Assembly: GCA_030683815.1 (NCBI GenBank)
Contig: JAUXPJ010000014.1
Span: forward strand, 186,001 to 250,000
Direction of reading: 5' to 3'
From: Flavobacteriaceae bacterium
Lineage (GTDB): Bacteria; Bacteroidota; Bacteroidia; Flavobacteriales; Flavobacteriaceae
DNA: 64,000 nucleotides
This document shows, piece after piece, positions 17,549 through 26,998 of the stretch. The notes beneath the pieces were generated by a model, which saw nothing but the letters and a program-made list of their open reading frames with translations, was not told the origin of the DNA and searched no databases. Position 1 is the first letter of the stretch, and each line of letters begins with the position of its first letter. The translations under genes were made by a program, and so were the position numbers.

Positions 17549-20470
17549 GTGAAAAGCAAAGTTTCAATTTTATTTTATTTGAGTTTTTTTGTAGTTTTTA
17601 CTGCTCATACCCAATCTATAAAATTAGAAAATAAGCAAGATTTTGTCCAAAAAAAATGGGCAGATAGTATTTTAAAAACCTTATCAGTTGAGCAAAAAAT
17701 AGGTCAACTTTTTATGATAGCCGCTTATTCTAATATGGATGAAAAGCATTATCAAACTACAGAAAATTTAGTTCAACAATACCAGTTGGGCGGATTAATT
17801 TTCATGCAAGGAACTCCGTTAAAACAGGCAGAATTAACCAATCGATATCAACAAAAATCAAAAATTCCTTTATTAATTGGGTTTGATGGAGAATGGGGTT
17901 TGTCCATGCGTTTAAAAGAATCGTATCAATATCCCTGGAATATGACTTTAGGAGCCATCAGAGATAATGATTTGATTGAGCAATTTGGACAACAATTAGG
18001 TCGGCAACTCAAGAGAATTGGAGTTCATGTCAATTTTGCACCGGTGGTTGATGTCAATACAAATCCGTTGAATCCTATCATCGGAAATCGTTCTTTTGGT
18101 GAAAATAAAGTCAATGTAGCAGAAAAAGCGATGGCTTTTACCAAAGGAATTCAAAGTGAACGCATTTTGGCAAGTGCCAAACATTTTCCCGGCCATGGAG
18201 ATACGGATAAAGATTCGCATAAAACCTTACCAACGATATCTTTTGATGCCTCTAGAATAGATTCGGTTGAATTATATCCATACAAAAAACTGATAGAATC
18301 TGGTATTGGAAGTGTTATGGTTGCCCATTTAAATGTCCCAAGTTTAGATACTGTTAAAAATATACCTTCCACTTTATCCTATAAAATTGTAACCGAATTA
18401 TTAAAAGAAAAACTAGCTTATAATGGTTTAATTTTTACTGATGCGTTGAATATGAAAGGCGTTTTAAATGGTGGTGAATCCGGTTCGGTCGAACTTGCCG
18501 CTTTTTTAGCGGGGAATGATATGTTGTTGTTCTCAGAAAAAATTCAAGAAGCTATTGCCAAAATTAAATTAGCTGTTGATAATGGAATTATTTCAGATGA
18601 AAGATTGAATTATTCTGTTAGAAAAATATTAGAGACAAAATATTGGGTCGGATTAAATAATTTTAAACCAATTGTTTTAGACGGATTACAAGAAGCTGTT
18701 AACGCTATTGAAAATGAAGTTTTACACCGAAAATTGATTGAAAATTCTGTGACATTATTGCTCAATAAAGACGAATTATTTCCAATCCAACATTTAGAAA
18801 AACAACGCATCGCATATGTAAAAATGGGAGATGCAGACCATTTGCCATTTCTAAATATGCTTCAGAATTATGCAATAGTAACTCCGGTTGAAATTACTTC
18901 TAAAGATTCTATCTTAGATAAGTTATCAGCATTTAATTTGGTAATAGTTGGATACCATAAAGCGGATGACCATCCATGGAGAAATCATAAATTGAGTGAA
19001 ACAGAGTTGAATTTGTTAGATGAAATTGCTAAAAAAAACAATGCTATTGTTTCCATCTTTGCCAATCCATATAGCTTATTGGAGATTAATAGTTTTCAGC
19101 AAATTAAAGGACTGGTATTGGCTTATCAAAACAGTAAATTATCACAAGAAATTACTGCTCAAATGTTGTTTGGCGCTCATGAAACTAAAGGGAAAATCCC
19201 TGTTTCCGTCAAAAATGAATTTTATGAAGGATACGGATTATTATCGAGTAATTTAAGTCGATTATCTTACGGAATTCCGGAAGAAGTCGGGATGAGTCGA
19301 CAAAAACTAGCCGAAATTGACAGTATTGCAACTCAGGTCATCAGCCAAGAAATGGCTCCCGGATTGCAAATTTTAGTGGCTCGTGAAGGAAAAGTGATTT
19401 TTCAAAAAAGTTACGGATTTCAGACCTATGAAAAAATACAAGCGGTAAAAAATACGGATGTATATGATTTGGCTTCCTTAACCAAAATTCTAGCCACTTT
19501 GCCTTTGTTGATGGAATTAGAAGAAAAAGGGAAAATTGAGTTAGATGATAAATTAAGTCATCTTTTACCCGAATACCGCAATTCTAACAAGAAAAAAATT
19601 ACCGTAAAAGAGATGCTTTCTCATCATGCAAGACTCCAAGCATGGATTCCTTTTTATACCAAAACACTCCAAAAAGAAACTAAAATTCCGGATACAAAAT
19701 ATTACAGTTTAACTAAAAATAGGTCATTTGAAGTTAAAGTGGCCAAAAATTTATATCTGCGCACTGATTATTTAGATTCTATCAATGCCATCATTGAAGA
19801 TTCAAAATTGCTTCCTAAAAAAGAATACAAATACAGTGATTTACCCTATTATATTTTTAAACAATATATCGAAAAAAAATACGATAAAAGCTTGGATGAA
19901 TTGACTTCAACCCACTTTTATAATGCACTCGGAGCAAATAGATTAACGTATTTACCGCTTCAAAAAATGGATTCTTTAGCAATCATTCCATCGGAAATTG
20001 ATACCTATTATCGCCATCAAATTTTAAGAGGAAATGTGCACGATATGGGCGCAGCAATGCAAGGTGGAGTGGGCGGTCATGCAGGATTATTTGGTAATGC
20101 GAACGATGTAGCCAAAATGATGCAACTCTACTTACAGAAAGGATTTTACGGCGGACATCGATATTTTAACAATCAAACTATTGAAAAATTCAATACACGC
20201 TATTTTGAAGCCGATGGAAATAGAAGGGCTTTGGGCTTTGATAAACCCCAATTAAATGGTGAAAATGCCAATACCTGCGGATGCGTTTCTCAAGAAAGTT
20301 TCGGACATAGCGGCTTTACAGGGACTTACGCTTGGGCTGATCCGGAAAGTCAGATTGTTTATGTTTTTCTATCCAACAGAACCTATCCGACGATGGAAAA
20401 TAATAAGTTGATCAAAGAGGAAATCAGAACGAAGATTCAGAAAATCATTCAAGACGCTATTATTAAGTAG
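17549..20470 (+). CDS. GH3 N-acetylglucosaminidase / beta-lactamase-fold serine hydrolase fusion
   Basis: This 973-residue protein has an N-terminal signal peptide ending near HTQ (about residue 22), so it acts outside the cytoplasm. The first half is a glycoside hydrolase family 3 domain with the NagZ-type motif KHFPGHGDTDKDSH and nucleophile region IFTDALNMKG. A linker domain (about 380-570) follows. The C-terminal domain has a class C beta-lactamase fold: SxxK as SLTK, a YxN-like YSD, and HSG in place of KTG. The pairing suggests cell-wall hydrolysis coupled to peptidase or esterase activity. The start is GTG at 17549. Such fusions are known in Bacteroidota. Confidence 0.9.
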   Translation: MKSKVSILFYLSFFVVFTAHTQSIKLENKQDFVQKKWADSILKTLSVEQKIGQLFMIAAYSNMDEKHYQTTENLVQQYQLGGLIFMQGTPLKQAELTNRYQQKSKIPLLIGFDGEWGLSMRLKESYQYPWNMTLGAIRDNDLIEQFGQQLGRQLKRIGVHVNFAPVVDVNTNPLNPIIGNRSFGENKVNVAEKAMAFTKGIQSERILASAKHFPGHGDTDKDSHKTLPTISFDASRIDSVELYPYKKLIESGIGSVMVAHLNVPSLDTVKNIPSTLSYKIVTELLKEKLAYNGLIFTDALNMKGVLNGGESGSVELAAFLAGNDMLLFSEKIQEAIAKIKLAVDNGIISDERLNYSVRKILETKYWVGLNNFKPIVLDGLQEAVNAIENEVLHRKLIENSVTLLLNKDELFPIQHLEKQRIAYVKMGDADHLPFLNMLQNYAIVTPVEITSKDSILDKLSAFNLVIVGYHKADDHPWRNHKLSETELNLLDEIAKKNNAIVSIFANPYSLLEINSFQQIKGLVLAYQNSKLSQEITAQMLFGAHETKGKIPVSVKNEFYEGYGLLSSNLSRLSYGIPEEVGMSRQKLAEIDSIATQVISQEMAPGLQILVAREGKVIFQKSYGFQTYEKIQAVKNTDVYDLASLTKILATLPLLMELEEKGKIELDDKLSHLLPEYRNSNKKKITVKEMLSHHARLQAWIPFYTKTLQKETKIPDTKYYSLTKNRSFEVKVAKNLYLRTDYLDSINAIIEDSKLLPKKEYKYSDLPYYIFKQYIEKKYDKSLDELTSTHFYNALGANRLTYLPLQKMDSLAIIPSEIDTYYRHQILRGNVHDMGAAMQGGVGGHAGLFGNANDVAKMMQLYLQKGFYGGHRYFNNQTIEKFNTRYFEADGNRRALGFDKPQLNGENANTCGCVSQESFGHSGFTGTYAWADPESQIVYVFLSNRTYPTMENNKLIKEEIRTKIQKIIQDAIIK

Positions 20471-20479
20471 ATGTTGTAT

Positions 20480-20487
20480 TATATTTG
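20480..20487 (+). promoter_or_regulatory. -7 box of the TlpA-like gene
   Basis: TATATTTG, an exact TAnnTTTG match, lies 19 bases before the ATG at 20507 and just after the preceding stop codon, so the gene probably has its own promoter. Confidence 0.5.
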
Positions 20488-20506
20488 AAATTAAAAGTTT
20501 TTATTT

Positions 20507-21337
20507 ATGAAAAAACATCTACATGTATTATTATTAGGGTTGATAACTTTGATTTTATTTTTCCTATTTATAAAGTTTGTAGTTTTCAGTATTTCATATG
20601 CATCTTTGTTTGCTTCATTATTTTTATTTGCTTTTGGAATTAGTACAAGAAAAATTCAAATTTCTAAACTTGTTAAATTATTCTATTTAACACTTCCGAT
20701 TTCTTTACTTTCATTACTTTTTATTCTCGAAGCACCTAATTTATTATTTCTCATTCCATTCTATTTTTTGATAACATACTTTGGATTGATTTTTGAAAAG
20801 AGTAAAATTCCTATTTCTATTATTACCATTGTAATATCATTAATATTTTCATTATACCTGATTCCAAAACTACTATTTGATAGTTTAAGTATGGAAATTA
20901 AAAAAGAGAATATAGATTATCAATTAGTTGATTTAAAGGAAAATAAAATTATCACTAAGGAAGAAAATTTAGGAAATATTTTAGTTCTTTCTTTTTTTAA
21001 TACTTGGTGCAGCCCATGTATAAAAGAGTTTCCTGATCTTGAAAGATTACAAAGAAAATATAAATCAGAAAATGTCAAAATTGTTTTAGTTTGTGCTGGT
21101 GAAATGGATACAAAACAAAAAGTGATAGATTTTTATGTAAAAAGACAATTAGAACTTGATTTATTATGGTATGATGAAGATTCTAAATTTTATAAAGAAA
21201 ATGGATTTTCAGGTGTTCCATCAATGTTAATTTTAGATAAAAAAGGAAATATACGACACAAACATTCGGGCTATAACGAAGGAATGAATTTAGATTCTCA
21301 ACTTTCAGGTATTATTGAAAAACTAATAAAAGAGTAA
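20507..21337 (+). CDS. Membrane-bound TlpA-like thioredoxin-fold protein
   Basis: The 276-residue protein has four or five hydrophobic segments in its first 130 residues, then a thioredoxin/TlpA domain. The active site is FFNTWCSPCIKEFP (CSPC) near residue 165, and the cis-proline loop reads GVPSMLILD. This places the thiol redox centre on the periplasmic side, where it could reduce or resolve disulfides, for example in cytochrome or lipoprotein maturation. The partner is unknown. The gene stands alone with its own promoter. Codon use is very AT-rich, slightly more than in its neighbours. Confidence 0.82.
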   Translation: MKKHLHVLLLGLITLILFFLFIKFVVFSISYASLFASLFLFAFGISTRKIQISKLVKLFYLTLPISLLSLLFILEAPNLLFLIPFYFLITYFGLIFEKSKIPISIITIVISLIFSLYLIPKLLFDSLSMEIKKENIDYQLVDLKENKIITKEENLGNILVLSFFNTWCSPCIKEFPDLERLQRKYKSENVKIVLVCAGEMDTKQKVIDFYVKRQLELDLLWYDEDSKFYKENGFSGVPSMLILDKKGNIRHKHSGYNEGMNLDSQLSGIIEKLIKE

Positions 21338-21402
21338 ACAATATTGAAAAAATATTTGTTATAACGCTGATATACATTCTACTTTATACTTAATAGATTG
21401 TC

Positions 21403-22110
21403 TTACCCATTAAAAAAAGCAACACTTTGAACAGCCACTAATCCGGCAGTTTCGGTGCGCAAACGGCTTTCTCCTAAAGTTACCGGTACAAATTTTTGCT
21501 GGATGGCGAGTTTAATTTCTTCCGGGGAAAAATCGCCTTCGGGACCAATTAAAACAGTTATTTTTTGGTTTTTTCCCAACTCATTTTTAAATGATTTTCG
21601 ATCGGTTTCATCACAATGTGCCATGAATAATTGTCCGTCATGTGGCAATTTTAAAAATGATTTCAGTGTTTGCAGTTCATTTAATTTAGGAAGTTGAAAC
21701 TTAAGCGATTGTTTCATGGCGCCTTCCAGAATTTTGTCTAACCGTTCATTTTTTAACACTTTTCTTTCAGAGCGTGCACATAGAATAGGGGTGATTTCAT
21801 CAATACCAATTTCTGCAGCTTTCTCTATAAACCATTCTAATCTGTCCATATTTTTGGTTGGAGCGATGGCTATATGCAAATAATAATTCCAAGGTTTAGT
21901 TTTTTGTTCAACAAGTTCAATTTGAACAATACAATGACTGGCAAGTGCCGAAGAAATTCTCCCCGAAAACAACATTCCATTTCCATTGGTGATGTGTAAA
22001 ATATCACCTTCTTTTTTTCTTAAAACCCTAACAATATGTTTACTTTCGGTTTTATCAAATCGAAATTCTTTAGTGTCAATGCTTAAAGTAGGGTCGTAAA
22101 AAAGTTGCAT
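21403..22110 (-). CDS. rsmE: 16S rRNA m3U1498 methyltransferase
   Basis: This 235-residue SPOUT-class methyltransferase methylates U1498 (E. coli numbering) of 16S rRNA at N3. The conserved C-terminal knot region is visible as VLIGPEGDFSPEEI and LGESRLRTETAGLVAVQ, and the N-terminal PUA-like domain has SKHIVRVLRKKEGD. The length matches the family. It is transcribed leftwards downstream of the GNAT-like gene with a 13-bp gap. The + strand TlpA-like gene converges on it from the left with a 65-bp spacer that shows no strong hairpin. Confidence 0.95.
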   Translation of the reverse strand: MQLFYDPTLSIDTKEFRFDKTESKHIVRVLRKKEGDILHITNGNGMLFSGRISSALASHCIVQIELVEQKTKPWNYYLHIAIAPTKNMDRLEWFIEKAAEIGIDEITPILCARSERKVLKNERLDKILEGAMKQSLKFQLPKLNELQTLKSFLKLPHDGQLFMAHCDETDRKSFKNELGKNQKITVLIGPEGDFSPEEIKLAIQQKFVPVTLGESRLRTETAGLVAVQSVAFFNG

Positions 22111-22123
22111 AATTTCTTAAATT

Positions 22124-23242
22124 TTAAAGGTCTTTCCGGTAAGTTCTTCTGCGTTTGTGAATGATTGGATTGAAGTTTTTCCACAATAAATGAATTGCAG
22201 TATTATCTTCTAATTCGGGAGTTCTTATAAATTTAGTGATACCTCTTTTTACAAAAACTTTGAAAAATTCTGAAAAAATAATCGCCACCAATCCTTTATT
22301 TTGCCAGTCGGGATGGATACCAATTAAATAAAAAACAACTTCTTTGGAGCTTTTTTGAGCTTTTAATAAATGGTAGAATCCGAAAGGAAATAATTTTCCA
22401 TTGGTCTTTTGCAGTGCTTCAGCATAGTTAGGCATGGTAATGGCAAAAGCCAACAAATTTCCATCTTTATCAGCCACATATTTAATGTATTCAGGGTCTA
22501 TTAAACCGATGTATTTTTTCTTGAAATAAGCTATTTGAACATCAGAAATTGGTACAAATGAGGATAGTTTTGAATAAGAAGTATTGAATAATTCAAACAT
22601 TTTATCCACATAAGGCATCAGTTCTTTTATGCTTTTAAAATTAAGAATATGTAATTGATACCGATCTTTTAACAAAGCTGCCATTCTCTGATAATTTTCA
22701 GGATGCACATCATTCATACTGAAATAACTCTCTATCCATTCTTTGGCTTTTACAAATCCCAATTGTTCTAAATGATCTTTGTAATAAGCGTGATTATACC
22801 AGGTAATAGCGGTGCTAACTTGATCAAATCCCTCTGAAAGAACTCCAACTTTATCGAGATTTGAAAATCCGACAGGACCTTCCATAAATTCTAATTGGTG
22901 AGATTTTCCTATTTCTGCTACTTTATCCAAAAGTGCTTTAGAAACTTCAATATCATCCACAAAATCAAACCATCCGAAGCGCATTTTTTTAATTTGCTGA
23001 TCATTCACTTCTGTCCAATTAATAATAGCAGCAACGCGTCCGACAATTTTCTCGTCTTTATAAGCTAAAAAGTAATGTGCAATAGCATGTTCAAATACCG
23101 GATTTTTAGTTTTGTCAAAACTCTCAATTTCATCATTGATGAGCGGAGGAACCCAATACGGATTGTTTTTATACAGCAAAAACGGAAATTTGACAAATGA
23201 TATCATTTCCTTTTCAGCAGTAATTTCTTTAACAGTAATCAT
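22124..23242 (-). CDS. GNAT-fold N-acyltransferase-like protein
   Basis: This 372-residue protein opens with the pattern FPFLLYKNNPYWVPPLINDE seen in a widespread family of uncharacterised GNAT-like proteins. A central segment EGPVGFSNLDKVGVL and a C-terminal acetyl-CoA-site-like region WQNKGLVAIIFSEFF follow. It is sometimes annotated as GTP cyclohydrolase in flavobacteria, but nothing in the sequence supports that. It lies between the outer-membrane protein gene (5-bp gap) and rsmE (13-bp gap), so all three are probably one operon. Substrate unknown. Confidence 0.8.
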   Translation of the reverse strand: MITVKEITAEKEMISFVKFPFLLYKNNPYWVPPLINDEIESFDKTKNPVFEHAIAHYFLAYKDEKIVGRVAAIINWTEVNDQQIKKMRFGWFDFVDDIEVSKALLDKVAEIGKSHQLEFMEGPVGFSNLDKVGVLSEGFDQVSTAITWYNHAYYKDHLEQLGFVKAKEWIESYFSMNDVHPENYQRMAALLKDRYQLHILNFKSIKELMPYVDKMFELFNTSYSKLSSFVPISDVQIAYFKKKYIGLIDPEYIKYVADKDGNLLAFAITMPNYAEALQKTNGKLFPFGFYHLLKAQKSSKEVVFYLIGIHPDWQNKGLVAIIFSEFFKVFVKRGITKFIRTPELEDNTAIHLLWKNFNPIIHKRRRTYRKDL

Positions 23243-23247
23243 GGTTT

Positions 23248-24201
23248 TTAAAATTCTTTCTTTTTGTATCGTTTTTTAAAAATACGTTTAAAAAATGGTT
23301 CCCGCTGAATTTCGATGGTTTCTTCATCGGCTGTATTTAAATCAGTATAAGAATCGATATGGCGATCTAAACGCCATGAAAATCCTGCTGAAAAGGTTGG
23401 GTTTTTCAAATCTACATTCAAGGCATTTCGGTAAGAAATATCCAATTGTAAATGCTGATTTACGAGATATCCCAAACCGATTCCGGCAAAAAATTCATCG
23501 CTATAATCATTAAAATTCCCTTCATTTTCTGCAAAAATTGACCAATCTTGGTGCAAAACATAAGTTACTGTTAAGATGTATTGATAATTGGATTTCGTTT
23601 TATCAGTTAATTTATCACCTATAATATTGGTAATGACATTAAATCTTGGACTCAATTCATTGTGTAATAAAATACCAACTTTTGGCGTAATTCCGGGATC
23701 TTTATAATCGGGTCCAACAAAATTGGTATTGACACCGGCATAAACTCCAACTGATGGAATTAAACGTTTCCAGTCATAAGCCATTCTGCGTTTCCAACTT
23801 CTAACTTCCGTAGATTTATCATCATATTCTTGTCTGTAAATTAAATATTTTGCTCCAATTGTTAAATCGCTGATACCGTATGATTTATAATTATTTGGTA
23901 TATGTAAAACATCTTTTTTAACATCATCATATCTATAGGAAACATCGGCTACAAACTCTAATTTTTCCATAAATTTTCCATATCTGATGGATAAATTAGT
24001 GCCAAAAGAAGACACATCAGAAAAATGAGTATAGGTTTTGTCTTCATAAAAAAATCCAGTTTCAAATTGGAGAACATCAGTTCCGACACTAAACGGACTT
24101 TTGGACAAACTTGGTCTGTTAGAATTGATAATATCAGTATATTGAGAAAATATATTGGTTGTACAAAAGAGAAAAAATAGGGCAATCCGTAAATTTTGCA
24201 T
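23248..24201 (-). CDS. Outer-membrane beta-barrel transporter-like protein
   Basis: This 317-residue protein has a signal peptide (LRIALFFLFCTTNIFSQ) and alternating beta-strand patterns typical of the MetA-pathway/phenol-degradation transporter family (PF13557-like), beginning after TDIINSNRPSLSKSPFSVG. Many tyrosines and aromatic strand ends support an outer-membrane barrel. The C-terminal 40 residues are charged and unusual for a barrel end. It is first in a three-gene operon with the GNAT-like protein and rsmE, with a -7 box at 24221-24228. The transported compound is not known. Confidence 0.78.
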   Translation of the reverse strand: MQNLRIALFFLFCTTNIFSQYTDIINSNRPSLSKSPFSVGTDVLQFETGFFYEDKTYTHFSDVSSFGTNLSIRYGKFMEKLEFVADVSYRYDDVKKDVLHIPNNYKSYGISDLTIGAKYLIYRQEYDDKSTEVRSWKRRMAYDWKRLIPSVGVYAGVNTNFVGPDYKDPGITPKVGILLHNELSPRFNVITNIIGDKLTDKTKSNYQYILTVTYVLHQDWSIFAENEGNFNDYSDEFFAGIGLGYLVNQHLQLDISYRNALNVDLKNPTFSAGFSWRLDRHIDSYTDLNTADEETIEIQREPFFKRIFKKRYKKKEF

Positions 24202-24220
24202 AAAAGATGAGTTTGATAGT

Positions 24221-24228
24221 CAAATATA
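24221..24228 (-). promoter_or_regulatory. -7 box of the outer-membrane protein operon
   Basis: CAAATATA reads TATATTTG on the minus strand, an exact TAnnTTTG box. It is 19 bases upstream of the ATG at 24201. Confidence 0.55.
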
Positions 24229-24311
24229 AGATTTTATAAGATTAATCGTTTTAAGTTGCGGGCAAATTCTTAATTTTGGAGTCGATATTAAATTAAAAAA
24301 CACATTTATTT

Positions 24312-24569
24312 ATGTTAGCATTATTGAGATTGTTATTTATTGTTTTATTGATTTATTATATAATTAAGATTATTGGTCGAATATTTTTTCCAATTCTCTT
24401 AAAAAAAATGGTGAGTAAAGCAGAACAAAGAATGAAAGATCAACAACAAAAACAGTATCAAAATACAACAGAAACCAAAGTAGGGGAAACAGTTATTGAT
24501 AAAAAACCGCAACAATCAAAAACTGATAAAAAAGTTGGTGAATATATTGATTACGAAGAGATTGATTAA
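24312..24569 (+). CDS. DUF4834-family small membrane protein
   Basis: This 85-residue protein has one hydrophobic N-terminal helix (LLRLLFIVLLIYYIIKIIG), a basic region, a glutamine-rich linker (KDQQQKQYQ), and ends VGEYIDYEEID, the pattern of the Bacteroidota DUF4834 family. It precedes the YfhO-like gene by 11 bp, a pairing common in flavobacteria, and the two are likely cotranscribed. Function unknown. Confidence 0.82.
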   Translation: MLALLRLLFIVLLIYYIIKIIGRIFFPILLKKMVSKAEQRMKDQQQKQYQNTTETKVGETVIDKKPQQSKTDKKVGEYIDYEEID

Positions 24570-24580
24570 TAAAAGAAACT

Positions 24581-26998
24581 ATGAATTTTAGAAAGAGTAT
24601 TCCTTATTTTATTGCTATTGCAACTTTTATAATTGTTTCATTAGTATATTTTCATCCCGTTTTAGAGGGGAAAAAAATATTTCAGAGTGATATTCAGCAA
24701 TTTATAGGAATGTCAAAAGAAGTTGCTGATTATCGAAAAGCCAATGATACTGAACCTTATTGGACTAATGCTGCTTTTGGAGGAATGCCTACATATCAGT
24801 TAAGTTCTTATTATCCAAATGATTATATTAAAAAATTGGACAGTGTTCTGCGTTTTTTACCGCGCCCGGCTGATTATCTTTTTCTTTATTTTCTAGGATT
24901 TTTCATTTTGTTAATGGTTTTAAAGGTAGATTATAAATTGGCCATTCTAGGAAGTTTAGCTTTTGGTTTTTCTACTTATTTGATCATAATTCTCGGAGTT
25001 GGACACAATGCAAAAGCACATGCTATTGCGTATATGCCAATGGTTTTAGCCGGAATTTTATGGACTTTTCAAAGAAAATACCTTTTCGGATTTTTACTAA
25101 CTACTTTTGCTTTGGCTTTAGAAATACAGGCAAGCCATATTCAAATGACCTATTATTTGATGTTTTTAGTGCTGTTTATAGGATTGTTTTACCTGATAGA
25201 AGCTTATAAAACCAATCAACTGCAAGTATTTTTTAAATCGGTTGGAATTTTAACAGTGGCAGCTATTTTAGCAGTCGGGCTAAATTTGACTTCTTTGTTA
25301 GCTACAAAAGAATATGCAGATTTTAGCACCCGAAGTAAAAGTGAATTGACCATAACGCCCGATGGAACTGCAAAAGAAGCAACTTCAGGTTTAAATTATG
25401 ATTATATTACCGAGTACAGTTATGGGAAATTAGAAACCTTTAACGTGTTTATCCCACGTTTTATGGGTGGAGCCAATAACGAAAAGTTAGATACAGATTC
25501 ACATTTATACGAGTTTTTAAGTGAAAATGTAAATCCACTTCAAGCTAAAGAATTTGTAAATAACGCTCCAACTTATTGGGGAACTCAACCAATTGTTGCC
25601 GCTCCGGCTTATATCGGAGCAGTTATTATTTTTCTTTTTGTCTTGAGTTTGTTTTTATTAAAAGGACCACTTAAAAAGGGTTTAATCGGCGCCATTATTG
25701 TTGCTTTATTGTTAAGTTGGGGAAAGAATTTCAATTTATTAACCGATTTCTTTATCCAATATGTTCCGTTATACAACAAATTCAGAGCGGTATCATCTAT
25801 TCAGGTAATTATAGAATTAGCCATTCCGTTATTAGCCATTTTAGGTTTGCACCAATTTTTAATGAAGGATGAATCAAAAGAATTCAAACAAAAAGCAGTT
25901 TTAAAATCATTTTATATCACCGGTGGAATTGCGCTTTTCTTTGTGCTATTTGGCAGTTCATTATTCGGATTTAATGGTTTAAACGATGCTTATTTCGACA
26001 GTATGTTAGACGGAATTTCAGAAGCGTTGATATTAGATCGCAAAGCGATGTTGGTTTCTGATAGTTTTAGAACTTTTGTTTTTGTCGGATTATCAACAGC
26101 TGTTTTATGGTTTTATTTGAAAGATAAAATCAAAAGAGATTGGGTAATAGCCATTTTTATCATGTTGATTTTGGTTGATATGATTTCTATCGACAAAAAG
26201 TATGTGAATCAAGATAGTTTTGTATCTGCGAAACGTGTTGAAAAACCTTTTCAAGCTTCACCAATTGATGTGGAAATCATGAAAGATAAAACGCATTATC
26301 GAGTGGCCAATTTTGCTGTCAATCCGATGAATGATGGAAGCACTTCTTATTTTCATAAGTCAATTGGCGGTTATCATGCGGCAAAACCGGGTAGATATCA
26401 AGAATTATATGATTTTCATATCGCTAAAAATAATGAGGAAGTATTGAATATGCTGAATACTAAATATATTATTTTTCCTGATGAATCTAATCAAATTCAA
26501 GTAGTTAAAAATCCTGAAATAAATGGAAATGCCTGGTTTGCAGATTCTTTGACAGTAGTTCAAAATGCCAATCAAGAAATGATGGCATTGAAAAACATGA
26601 ACACAAAAACTACGGCTGTTGTTCGTCAGGAAGATGTGAAAATTTTACGGGTAAACACTAATGAAAGAGATTCTTTAGCAACAATTGAATTAGTTGAATA
26701 TCAACCCAATTATTTAAAATATTTGTTTAAAAGTAATACCGAACAACAAGTAATTTTTTCTGAAATGTATTACAAAAATGGTTGGAATGCTTATGTTGAT
26801 GGAAAATTAACACCTCATATCAGAGCAAATTATGTGTTGAGAGCGATGAAAGTTGCTGCCGGCCATCATCAAATTGAATTTAAGTTTGAACCAACCGTCA
26901 TTAAAAAAGGAAGTGTTTTAACCCTAATTTCTCTTGGATTTTTGGGTGTATTAACTTTTACCGGATTTTGGTTTCATCAGAAAAAGCAGCAAAATTAA
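24581..26998 (+). CDS. YfhO-like polytopic membrane protein
   Basis: This 805-residue protein has about a dozen hydrophobic segments in its first 550 residues and an extracytoplasmic C-terminal domain, followed by a last transmembrane helix and a short basic tail. It resembles YfhO, a GT-C-type membrane glycosyltransferase family needed for lipoteichoic acid glycosylation in Gram-positives. In Bacteroidota the acceptor is unknown. The N-terminal luminal loop carries QSDIQQF and DTEPYWTNAAFGGMPTYQ, typical of this family. The 3' end overlaps the convergent LytTR gene by 4 bp. Confidence 0.85.
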   Translation: MNFRKSIPYFIAIATFIIVSLVYFHPVLEGKKIFQSDIQQFIGMSKEVADYRKANDTEPYWTNAAFGGMPTYQLSSYYPNDYIKKLDSVLRFLPRPADYLFLYFLGFFILLMVLKVDYKLAILGSLAFGFSTYLIIILGVGHNAKAHAIAYMPMVLAGILWTFQRKYLFGFLLTTFALALEIQASHIQMTYYLMFLVLFIGLFYLIEAYKTNQLQVFFKSVGILTVAAILAVGLNLTSLLATKEYADFSTRSKSELTITPDGTAKEATSGLNYDYITEYSYGKLETFNVFIPRFMGGANNEKLDTDSHLYEFLSENVNPLQAKEFVNNAPTYWGTQPIVAAPAYIGAVIIFLFVLSLFLLKGPLKKGLIGAIIVALLLSWGKNFNLLTDFFIQYVPLYNKFRAVSSIQVIIELAIPLLAILGLHQFLMKDESKEFKQKAVLKSFYITGGIALFFVLFGSSLFGFNGLNDAYFDSMLDGISEALILDRKAMLVSDSFRTFVFVGLSTAVLWFYLKDKIKRDWVIAIFIMLILVDMISIDKKYVNQDSFVSAKRVEKPFQASPIDVEIMKDKTHYRVANFAVNPMNDGSTSYFHKSIGGYHAAKPGRYQELYDFHIAKNNEEVLNMLNTKYIIFPDESNQIQVVKNPEINGNAWFADSLTVVQNANQEMMALKNMNTKTTAVVRQEDVKILRVNTNERDSLATIELVEYQPNYLKYLFKSNTEQQVIFSEMYYKNGWNAYVDGKLTPHIRANYVLRAMKVAAGHHQIEFKFEPTVIKKGSVLTLISLGFLGVLTFTGFWFHQKKQQN

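Noticed and set aside
22124-23242. GTP cyclohydrolase
   Set aside because: The name circulates for this family, but no cyclohydrolase metal or catalytic motif is visible.
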